Below are positions 52,614 through 64,000 of a stretch of DNA of 64,000 bases, piece after piece. Location of the stretch: the NCBI GenBank assembly GCA_024699855.1, contig JAMPIQ010000001.1, positions 2,852,001-2,916,000 on the forward strand, written 5' to 3'. The notes below the pieces were generated by a model. That model worked only from the letters and a program-made list of their open reading frames with translations, did not search any database and was not told the DNA's origin. Position numbers and translations under genes: made by a program. This stretch comes from Aphelenchoides besseyi (taxonomy: Eukaryota > Nematoda > Chromadorea > Rhabditida > Aphelenchoididae). The number at the start of each line of letters is the position of its first letter. Position 1 is the stretch's first letter.

Positions 52614-55260
52614 ATGTCTGAAGGTCGTGCAGCTTCTCCAACACCATCGAGTGTTAGCGGTAAGCTCCGTTCAAGTTTTCGTATTCTGAGGATTTCAGAT
52701 GGAAGTACTTTGCGTTATGGATCCGATTTTGGCGGCTCGATTGTTTCCGGTCTATCGCAGCGATCCGGTGCGACGACTCAAAGCCATCTGGCGACAAAGA
52801 AGGGCCACAGTCGTGCGGATACCGGCACTCGCATCGGTCATCATCGCTTCATGAGTATTAACTCTGAGTCCGATCCACTGAGCATGGATGTAACAGAAGC
52901 GGAAGATAACGAACGACCCGCCAAAAAGCTCTACATTTGGGGAACTCGAATTACGGTGGATATGGTGCAACAAACGTTCCGAGAGTTTATTCTCAACTTT
53001 CGTCCCGAGATTGTTGACGAGGACGAAACAACGGTTGTGACTGAAGATGGACAGCGCGTGGAGTTGAATTTGAACGAACCATATTACGTTCAACGTCTGC
53101 AAGAAATCAATCGATCCGAAATTCCGATTCTCAATTTGAATCTCAAACATATCCGAGAGTTCAAGGAGACGCTTTACAAGTTGATTGTTGCTTATCCGGC
53201 AGTAAGCTGAAGTGCTCACGACCTTATCATCGACCGTTTAGGATACTATTCCTTACTTGGACATGACAGTGAATGATATTTTCAAGGAGATCTGCAAGCG
53301 AACCCTCACACCACCGATTGAATGTCGTCCGTTCAATGCGGAACAAACGAAAAACATGCGAGATTTGGATCCGGACGGTTAGTCTTTACAATTGACACTA
53401 CGAATGGTTGATTTAGACGTCGAGCAGTTGATTACGGTAAACGGAATGGTCACTCGAAATTCGCCGATTATTCCGCAGATGCGCACTGGTTACTTTGAGT
53501 GCCAGATCTGCAAATTTTCGGTGAGATCTCAACCATCGAGTATCCTAAACATCGATTTCTCTAGGTTGAAGTTGAAGTAGATCGTGGATTGATTGAAGAA
53601 CCTGTGAACTGCACGAACTGCAACAACACCTATTGTTTCCAACTGATTCACAATCGTTCGATTTTTGTCGACAAACAAGTCATCAAACTGCAAGAGATTC
53701 CTGGATCCGAACACGTGAGCCAAACACAACACTCGATTACGCTCGTTGTTCATGGTTCATTGGTTGAGAGCGTGTATCCGGGTGATCGTATCTTTGTCAC
53801 GGGCATCTATCGTGCCAATTTTACGCGTCAAAATCCGGCACGTACGACGTTGAATGCGGTACTTCAAACCACCATTGATGTTCTTCACTTTCGTAAGATG
53901 AATCAAAATCGATTGCACGATACAAATGATGGGTAAGTTAATCTTACGATGAACAACTTTAATTGGTACTTTTAGAAGCTACTTGTCAGAAGAACGGATT
54001 GCTGAAATACGCAAGTTGGCCGAAGATCCAAATATTATCAAACGCTTGTGCAGTGCTTTAGGTAACTGAGATGAATGTTGTTTAATGCATTTGAATGTTT
54101 AGCACCTCAAATCTACGGTCACGAAGACATCAAACAGGGATTGTTGTGCCAAGTGTTCGGCGGAACAACCAAACCGACGATCGAGAATCGCAATCGAATT
54201 CGTGACGAAATTAACATTCTTCTCTGCGGAGATCCGGGAACAGCGAAGTCACAGCTCTTGCAGTACATCTATCGCTTGATTCCACGATCTCAATACACTT
54301 CCGGCAAAGGCTCTTCGGCTGTGGGTCTGTCCGCTTCAGTTGCTCGTGACCCGGACTCCAAAGGTAGGAACGAACTAATTTGCGATTAAATTCGAATTAT
54401 AGGAGTTGTATTGCAACCTGGTGCGCTTGTAATGGCCGACAATGGAGTTTGTTGTATCGACGAGTTTGACAAGATGTCTGATGCTACGCGTACAATTCTG
54501 CACGAAGTCATGGAACAACAAACGCTGTCGATTGCGAAGGCGGGAATTGTTTGTCAACTGAACGCGCGAACTTCGGTTTTGGCGGCTGCGAATCCGATCG
54601 GCTCGAAGTGGGATAACAAAAAGAATATTGTCGAGAATCTTAACTTGGAACACACTCTTCTTTCGCGTTTCGATCTCATTTTCTTGGTTATTGATCCGCG
54701 AACTGACGAGTACGACCGAGATTTGGCTCGTCATTTGATCAACTTCTACATCAAAGGCAAAGACGACGATGGTCCCAAAGAAGACGTTTTGGACATGTCA
54801 ATCTTGAGGTTTGTGCTTTTCAGTTCAACAAACAAGAACATCAATTTAGAGATTACATTGCGTACGCCAAAGCGAACATTCATCCGAAGCTTACGCCGGA
54901 AGCAGAGAAAGCATTTTTGGAATACTACTTGGATATGCGCAGCTCGGGACAACAGAAAGGTCAAATCGGCGCTTATCCTCGTCAATTGCAATCGATAATT
55001 CGATTAAGCGAAGCGACAGCGAAAATGCGTCTGAAACAAAAGGTCGATAAAGAAGATGTTGATGAGGCCTTGAAGTAAGTCGGCTATTACGTATCGACAA
55101 CAATCGTCATTTCAGCCTCTTCACTACGGCACTTCGACAGGCGGCCGTTGATCCGTCGACTGGTTTGATCGACGTGGGAATTCTGGGAGGAGTTAATCGC
55201 GAAGATCCAAAGAAATTGGATAAACTACCTGAAGAAAATCCCGAAGATTTCGATGATTAA
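52614..55260 (+). CDS. mcm-4: MCM4 replicative helicase subunit
   Basis: Ten phase-consistent exons (52614-52659, 52699-53201, 53242-53377, 53417-53520, 53565-53932, 53976-54061, 54103-54363, 54403-54808, 54850-55074, 55116-55260) give 759 residues. A Ser-rich N-terminus leads to [20 protein letters not shown], a zinc finger (CQIC then CTNCNNTYC), and the AAA+ core with Walker [16 protein letters not shown], Walker [11 protein letters not shown] and the arginine finger LLSRFDLIF. The C-terminal [18 protein letters not shown] is diagnostic of MCM4 within the MCM2-7 family. The complex is the CMG helicase core. The disordered N-terminal kinase-target tail is shorter than in vertebrate MCM4 (863). 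AATAAA follows near 55336. Confidence 0.97.
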
Positions 55261-56749
55261 ACGAACCTGAAAACTGTCGAATACTGTAACATTTGAACTC
55301 ATTTTTTCTTATTTTCGCTACTTGGTTTTGTTGCAATAAAACGATGATAACGAGAAAACGATCCGAAATGTTAGTGAAAGTATTTTTCCTTGAACTAATA
55401 AAAGAACCTCGTAGTGGTTGCAATCGTGAAGCAATCAGCGTATCATAAATTTTTAACAGTTGGTTTTTCGTTGAGCAAAGAAGATCAAATGGGTCAACGG
55501 ACGTATCGTTTGATCGGAGCGTTTTGTAATGTGCGAGAAACCGGTATATCAGCCACAGGCAGACGGATTCAACATGAAGAGGCAGTTTCTAGTTCGGAGC
55601 GAAAGTTGACGAGCGACAGCAGCGCCGAGCGGCAGGTAAACGTGAAGGATCTTTTTTTCTAAACGAGAAGCGAATGTTCTCTTGATGGTGGAAATTGCAA
55701 AAAATAGGAGCGAGTAGTTTTCATTTCTGAGCCCGTACGAGGCTTCGTCTTTTCGTTATCCCCTCGCTTCCCGGACAATTTGGCTTCGTGCGTGATCTTC
55801 GACTGACCGAACGTGTTTTCCCGCGATTTTCCCGAGCACGTCTGACATTTCAACTTCACGCTTTCAATCACGTCGAGGGTCCGATTGATGTTTTTCGCGC
55901 TTTAAACTTTTCCGGATTAAACAGACGCGTCGAGGTGTAAGACATTTTTCGGGACTTGTTTGCGTGGTTTCACTAATCAAAAAAGAAACGGTGAACGCGC
56001 ACGCTTTATACTGAAACAAACACGTTCGTCTCCAATCGGACGTCTTCTTGTCTACGAAAACGTAAGGAGTGCGTCGTGTAATTTGCTGCAATCATTAGCC
56101 CAACTTTCTCGCTTCCATTTCGTGAAAACAAAACGTCGGGAAAAGAAAAACAGCTGAAGCACGGATTTGTCCAAAACAATTAAACTGCTCACGGTGTCCA
56201 CTCGCAATGCAGAAACAAATTCCACGGTCGTTGGCGTTGCGAAAGCGCCAAAGTTTCCCAAATATTTTTGTCGGAACGAAGACGTCCTTCTTTTCAATTG
56301 GGGGGCTCAAATTCCGGCATTGCTGCGAGGGCGTAAATGCGTCGTTTGGAGCCGATTTCGTTTCCCCCAACCGACGTTCGCGCTTCGCGTCTCGTGATTC
56401 TTTGATGTTCGAGAAGCGAAATTACTTTCTAATCGCCATGATCTTGTGTTCGTTTCGTGATTATGTTCGGCCACGAACTTTCATTTTTCATAACGAGGAA
56501 CATGTCAAATTCCATTGCGCAATCAATGGGGCGTGTTAGTCGTGAATCAGCGTCCACCATGTGGTTCCCTAGACTTTTTATTGTAAACACTTTGGTGTAA
56601 AAAACGATTGAAATTCAGATTCTATTCTCGATGTTTGGGGAGCTTGCAAGTTGTTATGTTGTTCTTTTCGTGTCTTTGATTGCAAGTCGTGTTATTCTAA
56701 GGGATCGTAAACCGGGAATTGTAAACTGATAAGAGTGTTCAGGTCGACG
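55261..56749. other. intergenic upstream of the repeat-protein gene
   Basis: About 1.5 kb. Open frames here (55414-55662, 56207-56539 and others) overlap on both strands and show no domain. GTGTTCAG ends at 56742, seven bases before the next gene's ATG, another candidate trans-splice acceptor. Confidence 0.45.
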
Positions 56750-59700
56750 ATGAGTGACTCGGACGATTTTGATCGAATTTCCGACTCAAATATACGTCCA
56801 GGTCGGTTCATGTAAACACTAATTAGTGATCAGAAATCTGACTAAAAGTTCTGACCCCAGAAAAACGACAGCATTAAGCTCAAACCAATAATTTGCATTT
56901 CAGACAGCAGCTACTCATACCCGACATGGCGGGTGATGCGCAGAGAGAAGACGGAAACCGGCCCGAAGAATCGAGAAGCGAACGAAAGCGAAACTGAAGG
57001 AGAAGAAGAATACCATCAATCGAGAACGGTAACCACCACCGAAAGAGTCCAAATTCTGCAGATGCCTTTGGAGGTGAAGAGCGGCGAATTTTCGCGTTTC
57101 TCCGATTTTATTTATTCTCCAACTGGTGAAACATCACGACAAGTGAACTCGACAACGTAAGTTGAACTGTTTAATGAACTTGTTGAAACTTGAATTTCAG
57201 AACGTTTATTGAAGCCGGTTCGGTGCCCGTGATTAACGGATTAACCAAGGAGGGTTATTGCGTGTCCGGTGGAATGGTAACGACAAACAAACAAAAAGTG
57301 ACCACCACAGTCATCACAACCACAACAACGACCTACAAAGTCATTGAGGATCCAAATGATGATTACGAAGTAGTTTCGAATCCCGATGCTGATCAATTGA
57401 CAATTGAGATTCCGTTGATTGCGAACAACCGTCCCATGCACAGTGCTATGAGTTTCACAATGATTGGATCACAAACTGATAGTTCGCTTTCACCGTTGAC
57501 GGACGAAGATTCACAAGAAGCCCAAGTTCCAATTTACAAATCTGCTAAATACAGAGCTAAACGGACCGAACGTGCAACGAAAAACATCCCGAAGAACAGC
57601 AGCAGTAGTTCATTTGAATTCATGGAACAGCCGACTTCTAGTTCCGAAGCCGATGAAGATGACTACATGCACGTGTCCAATGAAGCAACTGCATATGTTG
57701 ATCGCGAAGAGAATGTCACACCAAGAGAAGAATCGGTTTGTCATATGGAACCAACAACGAGTCGAAGAGCCGTAGAATTTGGATCTTATCCAATCGAGCA
57801 ATTTGCCACTATCTATCACAGCGGAATTTCACATTCGCCAAGAACACGCTCTCCTGCTCAATCAACAAGCTCCAGACAAACCACTCGAAAAGATTCCGAT
57901 CCTATATATCAAAATTGGCAAACCTTAGAAGCATCAACTGTTTATGATCGTTATCGTCAAGCAGAAATGCAAACACACGAATTGCACAAACATGTTGACA
58001 AACCACCGGTAAACATAGACTCAGGCTATTTAATAGATGAAAGACGTCGTGAAAACCAAAAACAACGCTCCAGCCCAACTGATTATCCGCCTATCAAAGC
58101 ATCATTTAATTATAACACACATGAAACAATACGACAATACGAATTAGATGGTCATCCAATTGAACATCACGTTGCTTTGTATTCGACGGGAATATCAGAG
58201 GAAGTCAAACCTACAACTTCAGAACCGTCAATAACTTCAAAAATAACTAGTTTGTTCAAGAAAAGTGACAAGAAGACAAAAAGCGATTATCCATCCACTG
58301 ATATCTACGAAGGTCCAATAAATGAAACTGCACGTTCGTTCGAAGCGACACAATTGCCGATTCAAGATCATGCAAGAATTTATTTCCTAAGTGGCAGATC
58401 AGATGAACATAAACCGATTGAGCAAAGAATTACAGTTGAACACGAAACGCCGGTTATAGAAGAACAGATTGTAACAACCGATTATCCGACAATTCACGAG
58501 CCCTTCGATTATGAGACCGACGAGACTCGAAGAAGAAGCGAAATGGACGGTCATCCGATCGAACATCACGTCTCCATCTACTCAAGCGGCAGATCTGACG
58601 AGCCGAAACAAAAGTCTGCTGAGTCCGTCACATCGAAACTGAGTAGTTTGTTCAAACGAGGACATGCTCACGAGTCATTTCCAACGTCCGAACGATACGA
58701 AGGCCCCGTTAACGAGACTCAGAGACATCGAGATATCGAGCATTTGCCGATCCACGAACATGCGACCGTTTACTTGGAATCCGGCAGATCTGATGACCAC
58801 AAGCCGACTGAACACAAACCAGTCACAACTGAAGAAGTCGAGATTGTCACAACCGACTATCCGCCAATTCACGAGCCCTTCGATTATGAGACCGACGAGA
58901 CTCGAAGAAGAAGCGAAATGGACGGCCATCCGATCGAACATCACGTCTCCATCTACTCAAGCGGCAGGTCTGACGAGCCGAAATCAAAGACTCCAGAACC
59001 GTCTGTGGCCTCTAAATTGACTTCGTTGTTCAAGAAGAGTGACAAGAAGACGGAAACCGGCTATCCAGAGTTCGCCCAATACGAAGGCCCCGTTAACGAG
59101 ACTCAGAGACATCGTGATATCGAGCATTTGCCGATCCACGAACATGCGACTGTTTACTTGGAATCCGGCAGATCTGATGACCACAAGCCGACTGAACACA
59201 AAACCAGTCACAACTGAAGAAGTCGAGATTGTCACAACCGACTATCCGCCAATTCACGAGCCCTTCGATTATGAGACCGACGAGACTCGAAGAAGAAGCG
59301 AAATGGACGGCCATCCGATCGAACATCACGTCTCCATCTACTCAAGCGGCAGGTCTGACGAGCCGAAATCAAAGACTCCAGAACCGTCTGTGGCCCTCTA
59401 AATTGACTTCGTTGTTCAAGAAGAGTGACAAGAAGACGGAAACCGGCTATCCAGAGTTCGCCCAATACGAAGGCCCCGTTAACGAGACTCAGAGACATCG
59501 TGATATCGAGCACTTGCCGATCCACGAACATGCGACCGTTTACTTGGAATCCGGCAGATCTGATGACCACAAGCCGACTACTGAAGTCCAACCAACGGTG
59601 GTCGAGGAAGTGATTATCACAACAAAGCCGACTGTTTCAACCGACTATCCGCCAATTCACGAGCCCTTCGATTATGAGACCGACGAGACTCGAAGAAGAA

Positions 59701-62700
59701 GCGAAATGGACGGCCATCCGATCGAACATCACGTCTCCATCTACTCAAGCGGCAGATCTGACGAGCCGAAACAAAAGTCTGCTGAGTCCGTCACATCGAA
59801 ACTGAGTAGTTTGTTCAAACGAGGACATGCTCACGAGTCATTTCCAACGTCCGAACGATACGAAGGCCCCGTTAACGAGACTCAGAGACATCGTGATATC
59901 GAGCACTTGCCGATCCACGAAATGCGACCGTTTACTTGGAATCCGGCAGATCTGATGACCACAAGCCGACTACTGAAGTCCAACCAACGGTGGTCGAGGA
60001 AGTGATTATCACAACAAAGCCGACTGTTTCAACCGACTATCCGCCAATTCACGAGCCCTTCGATTATGAGACCGACGAGACTCGAAGAAGAAGCGAAATG
60101 GACGGCCATCCGATCGAACATCACGTCTCCATCTACTCAAGCGGCAAGTCTGACGAGCCGAAATCAAAGACTCCAGAACCGTCTGTGGCCTCTAAATTGA
60201 CTTCGTTGTTCAAGAAGAGTGACAAGAAGACGGAAACCGGCTATCCAGAGTTCGCCCAATACGAAGGCCCCGTTAACGAGACTCAGAGACATCGTGATAT
60301 CGAGCATTTGCCGATCCACGAACATGCGACTGTTTACTTGGAATCCGGCAGATCTGATGACCACAAGCCGACTGAACACAAACCAGTCACAACTGAAGAA
60401 GTCGAGATTGTCACAACCGACTATCCGCCAATTCACGAGCCCTTCGATTATGAGACCGACGAGACTCGAAGAAGAAGCGAAATGGACGGCCATCCGATCG
60501 AACATCACGTCTCCATCTACTCAAGCGGCAGGTCTGACGAGCCGAAATCAAAGACTCCAGAACCGTCTGTGGCCTCTAAATTGACTTCGTTGTTCAAGAA
60601 GAGTGACAAGAAGACGGAAACCGGCTATCCAGAGTTCGCCCAATACGAAGGCCCCGTTAACGAGACTCAGAGACATCGTGATATCGAGCACTTGCCGATC
60701 CACGAACATGCGACCGTTTACTTGGAATCCGGCAGATCTGATGACCACAAGCCGACTACTGAAGTCCAACCAACGGTGGTCGAGGAAGTGATTATCACAA
60801 CAAAGCCGACTGTTTCAACCGACTATCCGCCAATTCACGAGCCCTTCGATTATGAGACCGACGAGACTCGAAGAAGAAGCGAAATGGACGGCCATCCGAT
60901 CGAACATCACGTCTCCATCTACTCAAGCGGCAGATCTGACGAGCCGAAACAAAAGTCTGCTGAGTCCGTCACATCGAAACTGAGTAGTTTGTTCAAACGA
61001 GGACATGCTCACGAGTCATTTCCAACGTCCGAACGATACGAAGGCCCCGTTAACGAGACTCAGAGACATCGTGATATCGAGCACTTGCCGATCCACGAAC
61101 ATGCGACCGTTTACTTGGAATCCGGCAGATCTGATGACCACAAGCCGACTACTGAAGTCCAACCAACGGTGGTCGAGGAAGTGATTATCACAACAAAGCC
61201 GACTGTTTCAACCGACTATCCGCCAATTCACGAGCCCTTCGATTATGAGACCGACGAGACTCGAAGAAGAAGCGAAATGGACGGCCATCCGATCGAACAT
61301 CACGTCTCCATCTACTCAAGCGGCAGGTCTGACGAGCCGAAATCAAAGACTCCAGAACCGTCTGTGGCCTCTAAATTGACTTCGTTGTTCAAGAAGAGTG
61401 ACAAGAAGACGGAAACCGGCTATCCAGAGTTCGCCCAATACGAAGGCCCCGTTAACGAGACTCAGAGACATCGTGATATCGAGCACTTGCCGATCCACGA
61501 ACATGCGACCGTTTACTTGGAATCCGGCAGATCTGATGACCACAAGCCGACTACTGAAGTCCAACCAACGGTGGTCGAGGAAGTGATTATCACAAACAAA
61601 GCCGACTGTTTCAACCGACTATCCGCCAATTCACGAGCCCTTCGATTATGAGACCGACGAGACTCGAAGAAGAAGCGAAATGGACGGCCATCCGATCGAA
61701 CATCACGTCTCCATCTACTCAAGCGGCAGATCTGACGAGCCGAAACAAAAGTCTGCTGAGTCCGTCACATCGAAACTGAGTAGTTTGTTCAAACGAGGAC
61801 ATGCTCACGAGTCATTTCCAACGTCCGAACGATACGAAGGCCCCGTTAACGAGACTCAGAGACATCGTGATATCGAGCACTTGCCGATCCACGAACATGC
61901 GACCGTTTACTTGGAATCCGGCAGATCTGATGACCACAAGCCGACTACTGAAGTCCAACCAACGGTGGTCGAGGAAGTGATTATCACAACAAAGCCGACT
62001 GTTTCAACCGACTATCCGCCAATTCACGAGCCCTTCGATTATGAGACCGACGAGACTCGAAGAAGAAGCGAAATGGACGGCCATCCGATCGAACATCACG
62101 TCTCCATCTACTCAAGCGGCAAGTCTGACGAGCCGAAATCAAAGACTCCAGAACCGTCTGTGGCCTCTAAATTGACTTCGTTGTTCAAGAAGAGTGACAA
62201 GAAGACGGAAACCGGCTATCCAGAGTTCGCCCAATACGAAGGCCCCGTTAACGAGACTCAGAGACATCGTGATATCGAGCATTTGCCGATCCACGAACAT
62301 GCGACCGTTTACTTGGAATCCGGCAGATCTGATGACCACAAGCCGACTGAACACAAACCAGTCACAAACTGAAGAAGTCGAGATTGTCACAACCGACTAT
62401 CCGCCAATTCACGAGCCCTTCGATTATGAGACCGACGAGACTCGAAGAAGAAGCGAAATGGACGGCCATCCGATCGAACATCACGTCTCCATCTACTCAA
62501 GCGGCAGATCTGACGAGCCGAAACAAAAGTCTGCTGAGTCCGTCACATCGAAACTGAGTAGTTTGTTCAAACGAGGACATGCTCACGAGTCATTTCCAAC
62601 GTCCGAACGATACGAAGGCCCCGTTAACGAGACTCAGAGACATCGAGATATCGAGCATTTGCCGATCCACGAACATGCGACCGTTTACTTGGAATCCGGC

Positions 62701-64000
62701 AGATCTGATGACCACAAGCCGACTGAACACAAACCAGTCACAACTGAAGAAGTCGAGATTGTCACAACCGACTATCCGCCAATTCACGAGCCCTTCGATT
62801 ATGAGACCGACGAGACTCGAAGAAGAAGCGAAATGGACGGCCATCCGATCGAACATCACGTCTCCATCTACTCAAGCGGCAGGTCTGACGAGCCGAAATC
62901 AAAGACTCCAGAACCGTCTGTGGCCTCTAAATTGACTTCGTTGTTCAAGAAGAGTGACAAGAAGACGGAAACCGGCTATCCAGAGTTCGCCCAATACGAA
63001 GGCCCCGTTAACGAGACTCAGAGACATCGTGATATCGAGCATTTGCCGATCCACGAACATGCGACTGTTTACTTGGAATCCGGCAGATCTGATGACCACA
63101 AGCCGACTGAACACAAAACCAGTCACAACTGAAGAAGTCGAGATTGTCACACAACCGACTATCCGCCAATTCACGAGCCCTTCGATTTATGAGACCGACG
63201 AGACTCGAAGAAGAAGCGAAATGGACGGCCATCCGATCGAACATCACGTCTCCATCTACTCAAGCGGCAGGTCTGACGAGCCGAAATCAAAGACTCCAGA
63301 ACCGTCTGTGGCCTCTAAATTGACTTCGTTGTTCAAGAAGAGTGACAAGAAGACGGAAACCGGCTATCCAGAGTTCGCCCAATACGAAGGCCCCGTTAAC
63401 GAGACTCAGAGACATCGTGATATCGAGCACTTGCCGATCCACGAACATGCGACCTGTTTACTTGGAATCCGGCAGATCTGATGACCACAAGCCGACTACT
63501 GAAGTCCAACCAACCAGTCGAGGAAGTGATTATCACAACAAAGCCGACTGTTTCAACCGACTATCCGCCAATTCACGAGCCCTTCGATTATGAGACCGAC
63601 GAGACTCGAAGAAGAAGCGAAATGGACGGCCATCCGATCGAACATCACGTCTCCATCTACTCAAGCGGCAGATCTGACGAGCCGAAACAAAAGTCTGCTG
63701 AGTCCGTCACATCGAAACTGAGTAGTTTGTTCAAACAAGGACATGCTCACGAGTCATTTCCAACGTCCGAACGATACGAAGGCCCCGTTAACGAGACTCA
63801 GAGACATCGGGATATCGAGCATTTGCCGATCCACGAACATGCGACTGTTTACTTGGAATCCGGCAGATCTGATGACCACAAGCCGACTGAACACAAACCA
63901 GTCACAACTGAAGAAGTCGAGATTGTCACAACCGACTATCCGCCAATTCACGAGCCCTTCGATTATGAGACCGACGAGACTCGAAGAAGAAGCGAAATGG
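56750..64000 (+). CDS. large tandem-repeat protein, unidentified (partial, runs off window)
   Basis: Exons 56750-56801 and 56904-57156 join in phase to a giant third exon from 57201. It starts MSDSDDFDRISDSNIRPDSS. A unique region follows (TTTERVQILQMPLEVKSGEF, then a Thr run around TTTTTTYKVIEDPNDDYEV). From about 57770 degenerate copies of a HPIEHHxxxYxSGxS motif appear, and from 58501 near-identical units run to the window end. Each unit has two related halves, one ending SIYSSGRSDEPK and one ending TVYLESGRSDDHKP, separated by a basic stretch such as SKLTSLFKKSDKK. There is no signal peptide or membrane helix. An elongated cytoskeletal or scaffold role like that of giant ankyrin tails is speculation. 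The frame is broken by about ten small indels, all inside the array. Confidence 0.75.
58075..58500 (+). repeat. diverged first unit of the tandem array
   Basis: A recognisable but much diverged unit directly precedes the homogeneous array: DYPPIKASFNYNTHETIRQ, then ELDGHPIEHHVALYSTGIS, SKITSLFKKSDKKTKSDYP, EGPINETARSFEATQLPIQD and YFLSGRSDEHKP. It keeps both half-modules and the B-type basic spacer. It behaves like an edge copy that escaped the homogenisation seen to its right. Confidence 0.85.
58501..64000 (+). repeat. coding tandem array, units of 375/384/393/402 bases
   Basis: Using the word CCCTTCGATTATGAG as unit start, copies begin at 58501, 58876, 59261, 59664, 60056, 60440, 60842, 61235, 61638, 62031, 62416, 62791, 63178, 63580 and 63955: 14 full units and a partial. 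Two core types occur: A (KQKSAESVTSKLSSLFK, 9 bases shorter) and B (KSKTPEPSVASKLTSLFK). Two linkers occur: 1 (EHKPVTTEEVEIVTTDYPP) and 2 (TEVQPTVVEEVIITTKPTVS, 18 bases longer). A1, B1, A2 and B2 give 375, 384, 393 and 402 bases. The order is A1 B1 B2 A2 B1 B2 A2 B2 A2 B1 A1 B1 B2 A1. Synonymous sites are almost identical between copies. Confidence 0.93.

Noticed and set aside
58675..63951. Long minus-strand open frames throughout the repeat array, such as 60164-60508 and 62899-63174
   Set aside because: They recur at the unit period and are antisense shadows of the plus-strand repeat codons.

Overview
The window is eukaryotic and reads as a compact nematode genome. It holds about 19 confidently recognised protein genes on both strands, built from short exons separated by introns that are mostly 38-50 bases long, with GT donors and TTTCAG or TTTTAG acceptors. 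Several starts sit a few bases downstream of an orphan TTTCAG-type acceptor, as expected for spliced-leader trans-splicing. Gene content (NHR-23/ROR nuclear receptor, KRI-1/KRIT1, SIN-3, a CUB/LDLa receptor) fits an ecdysozoan. A non-Caenorhabditis, possibly enoplean, nematode is my best guess, but this is inference. I found no rRNA, tRNA, CRISPR array or intact transposon. For most genes I rebuilt exon chains whose splice phases close without a stop.

Layout. 0.08-2.4 kb (-): CUB/LDLa single-pass receptor. 4.5-10.7 kb (+): KRIT1. 11.7-13.1 kb (-): FAM69/DIPK1 pseudokinase-like protein. 13.6-15.4 kb (-): SERAC1. 16.5-17.7 kb (+): S-adenosylmethionine decarboxylase. 17.9-19.0 kb (-): secreted Cys/Pro-rich protein. 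19.7-20.7 kb (+): four-pass membrane protein. 20.8-22.6 kb (-): METTL17/Rsm22. 22.8-23.2 kb (-): RPB6, head-to-head with TIM23 (23.5-24.3 kb, +). 25.4-27.9 kb (+): NHR-23/ROR. 29.5-32.0 kb (+): telomerase reverse transcriptase. 32.1-33.6 kb (-): eIF3e. 33.8-34.3 kb (+): unknown protein. 34.7-38.7 kb (-): SIN3. 39.2-41.3 kb (+): ceramide kinase. 41.9-43.4 kb (+): beta-1,4-galactosyltransferase. 43.7-45.1 kb (-): TRAPPC12. 45.5-47.1 kb (-): AP-1 mu. 48.0-51.6 kb (+): LATS/Warts kinase. 52.6-55.3 kb (+): MCM4. 56.8 kb to the window end (+): an unidentified large protein whose C-terminal part is a nearly identical tandem array of 125-134-residue units.

The genes are mainly unrelated housekeeping and signalling functions, so no operon-like pathway is evident. 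The most unusual object is the repeat gene at the right end. Each unit is itself two paralogous half-modules ending in GRSD, and the units combine two core types with two linker types. The array carries many 1-2 base indels while the other reconstructed genes carry none, which points to uncorrected consensus error in one long open frame rather than a dead gene. Other points of interest are 16- and 9-base micro-exons in the NHR-23 zinc-finger region, two GC-AG introns, an RYVDD catalytic motif in the telomerase, and two very large introns in the otherwise compact KRIT1 gene.
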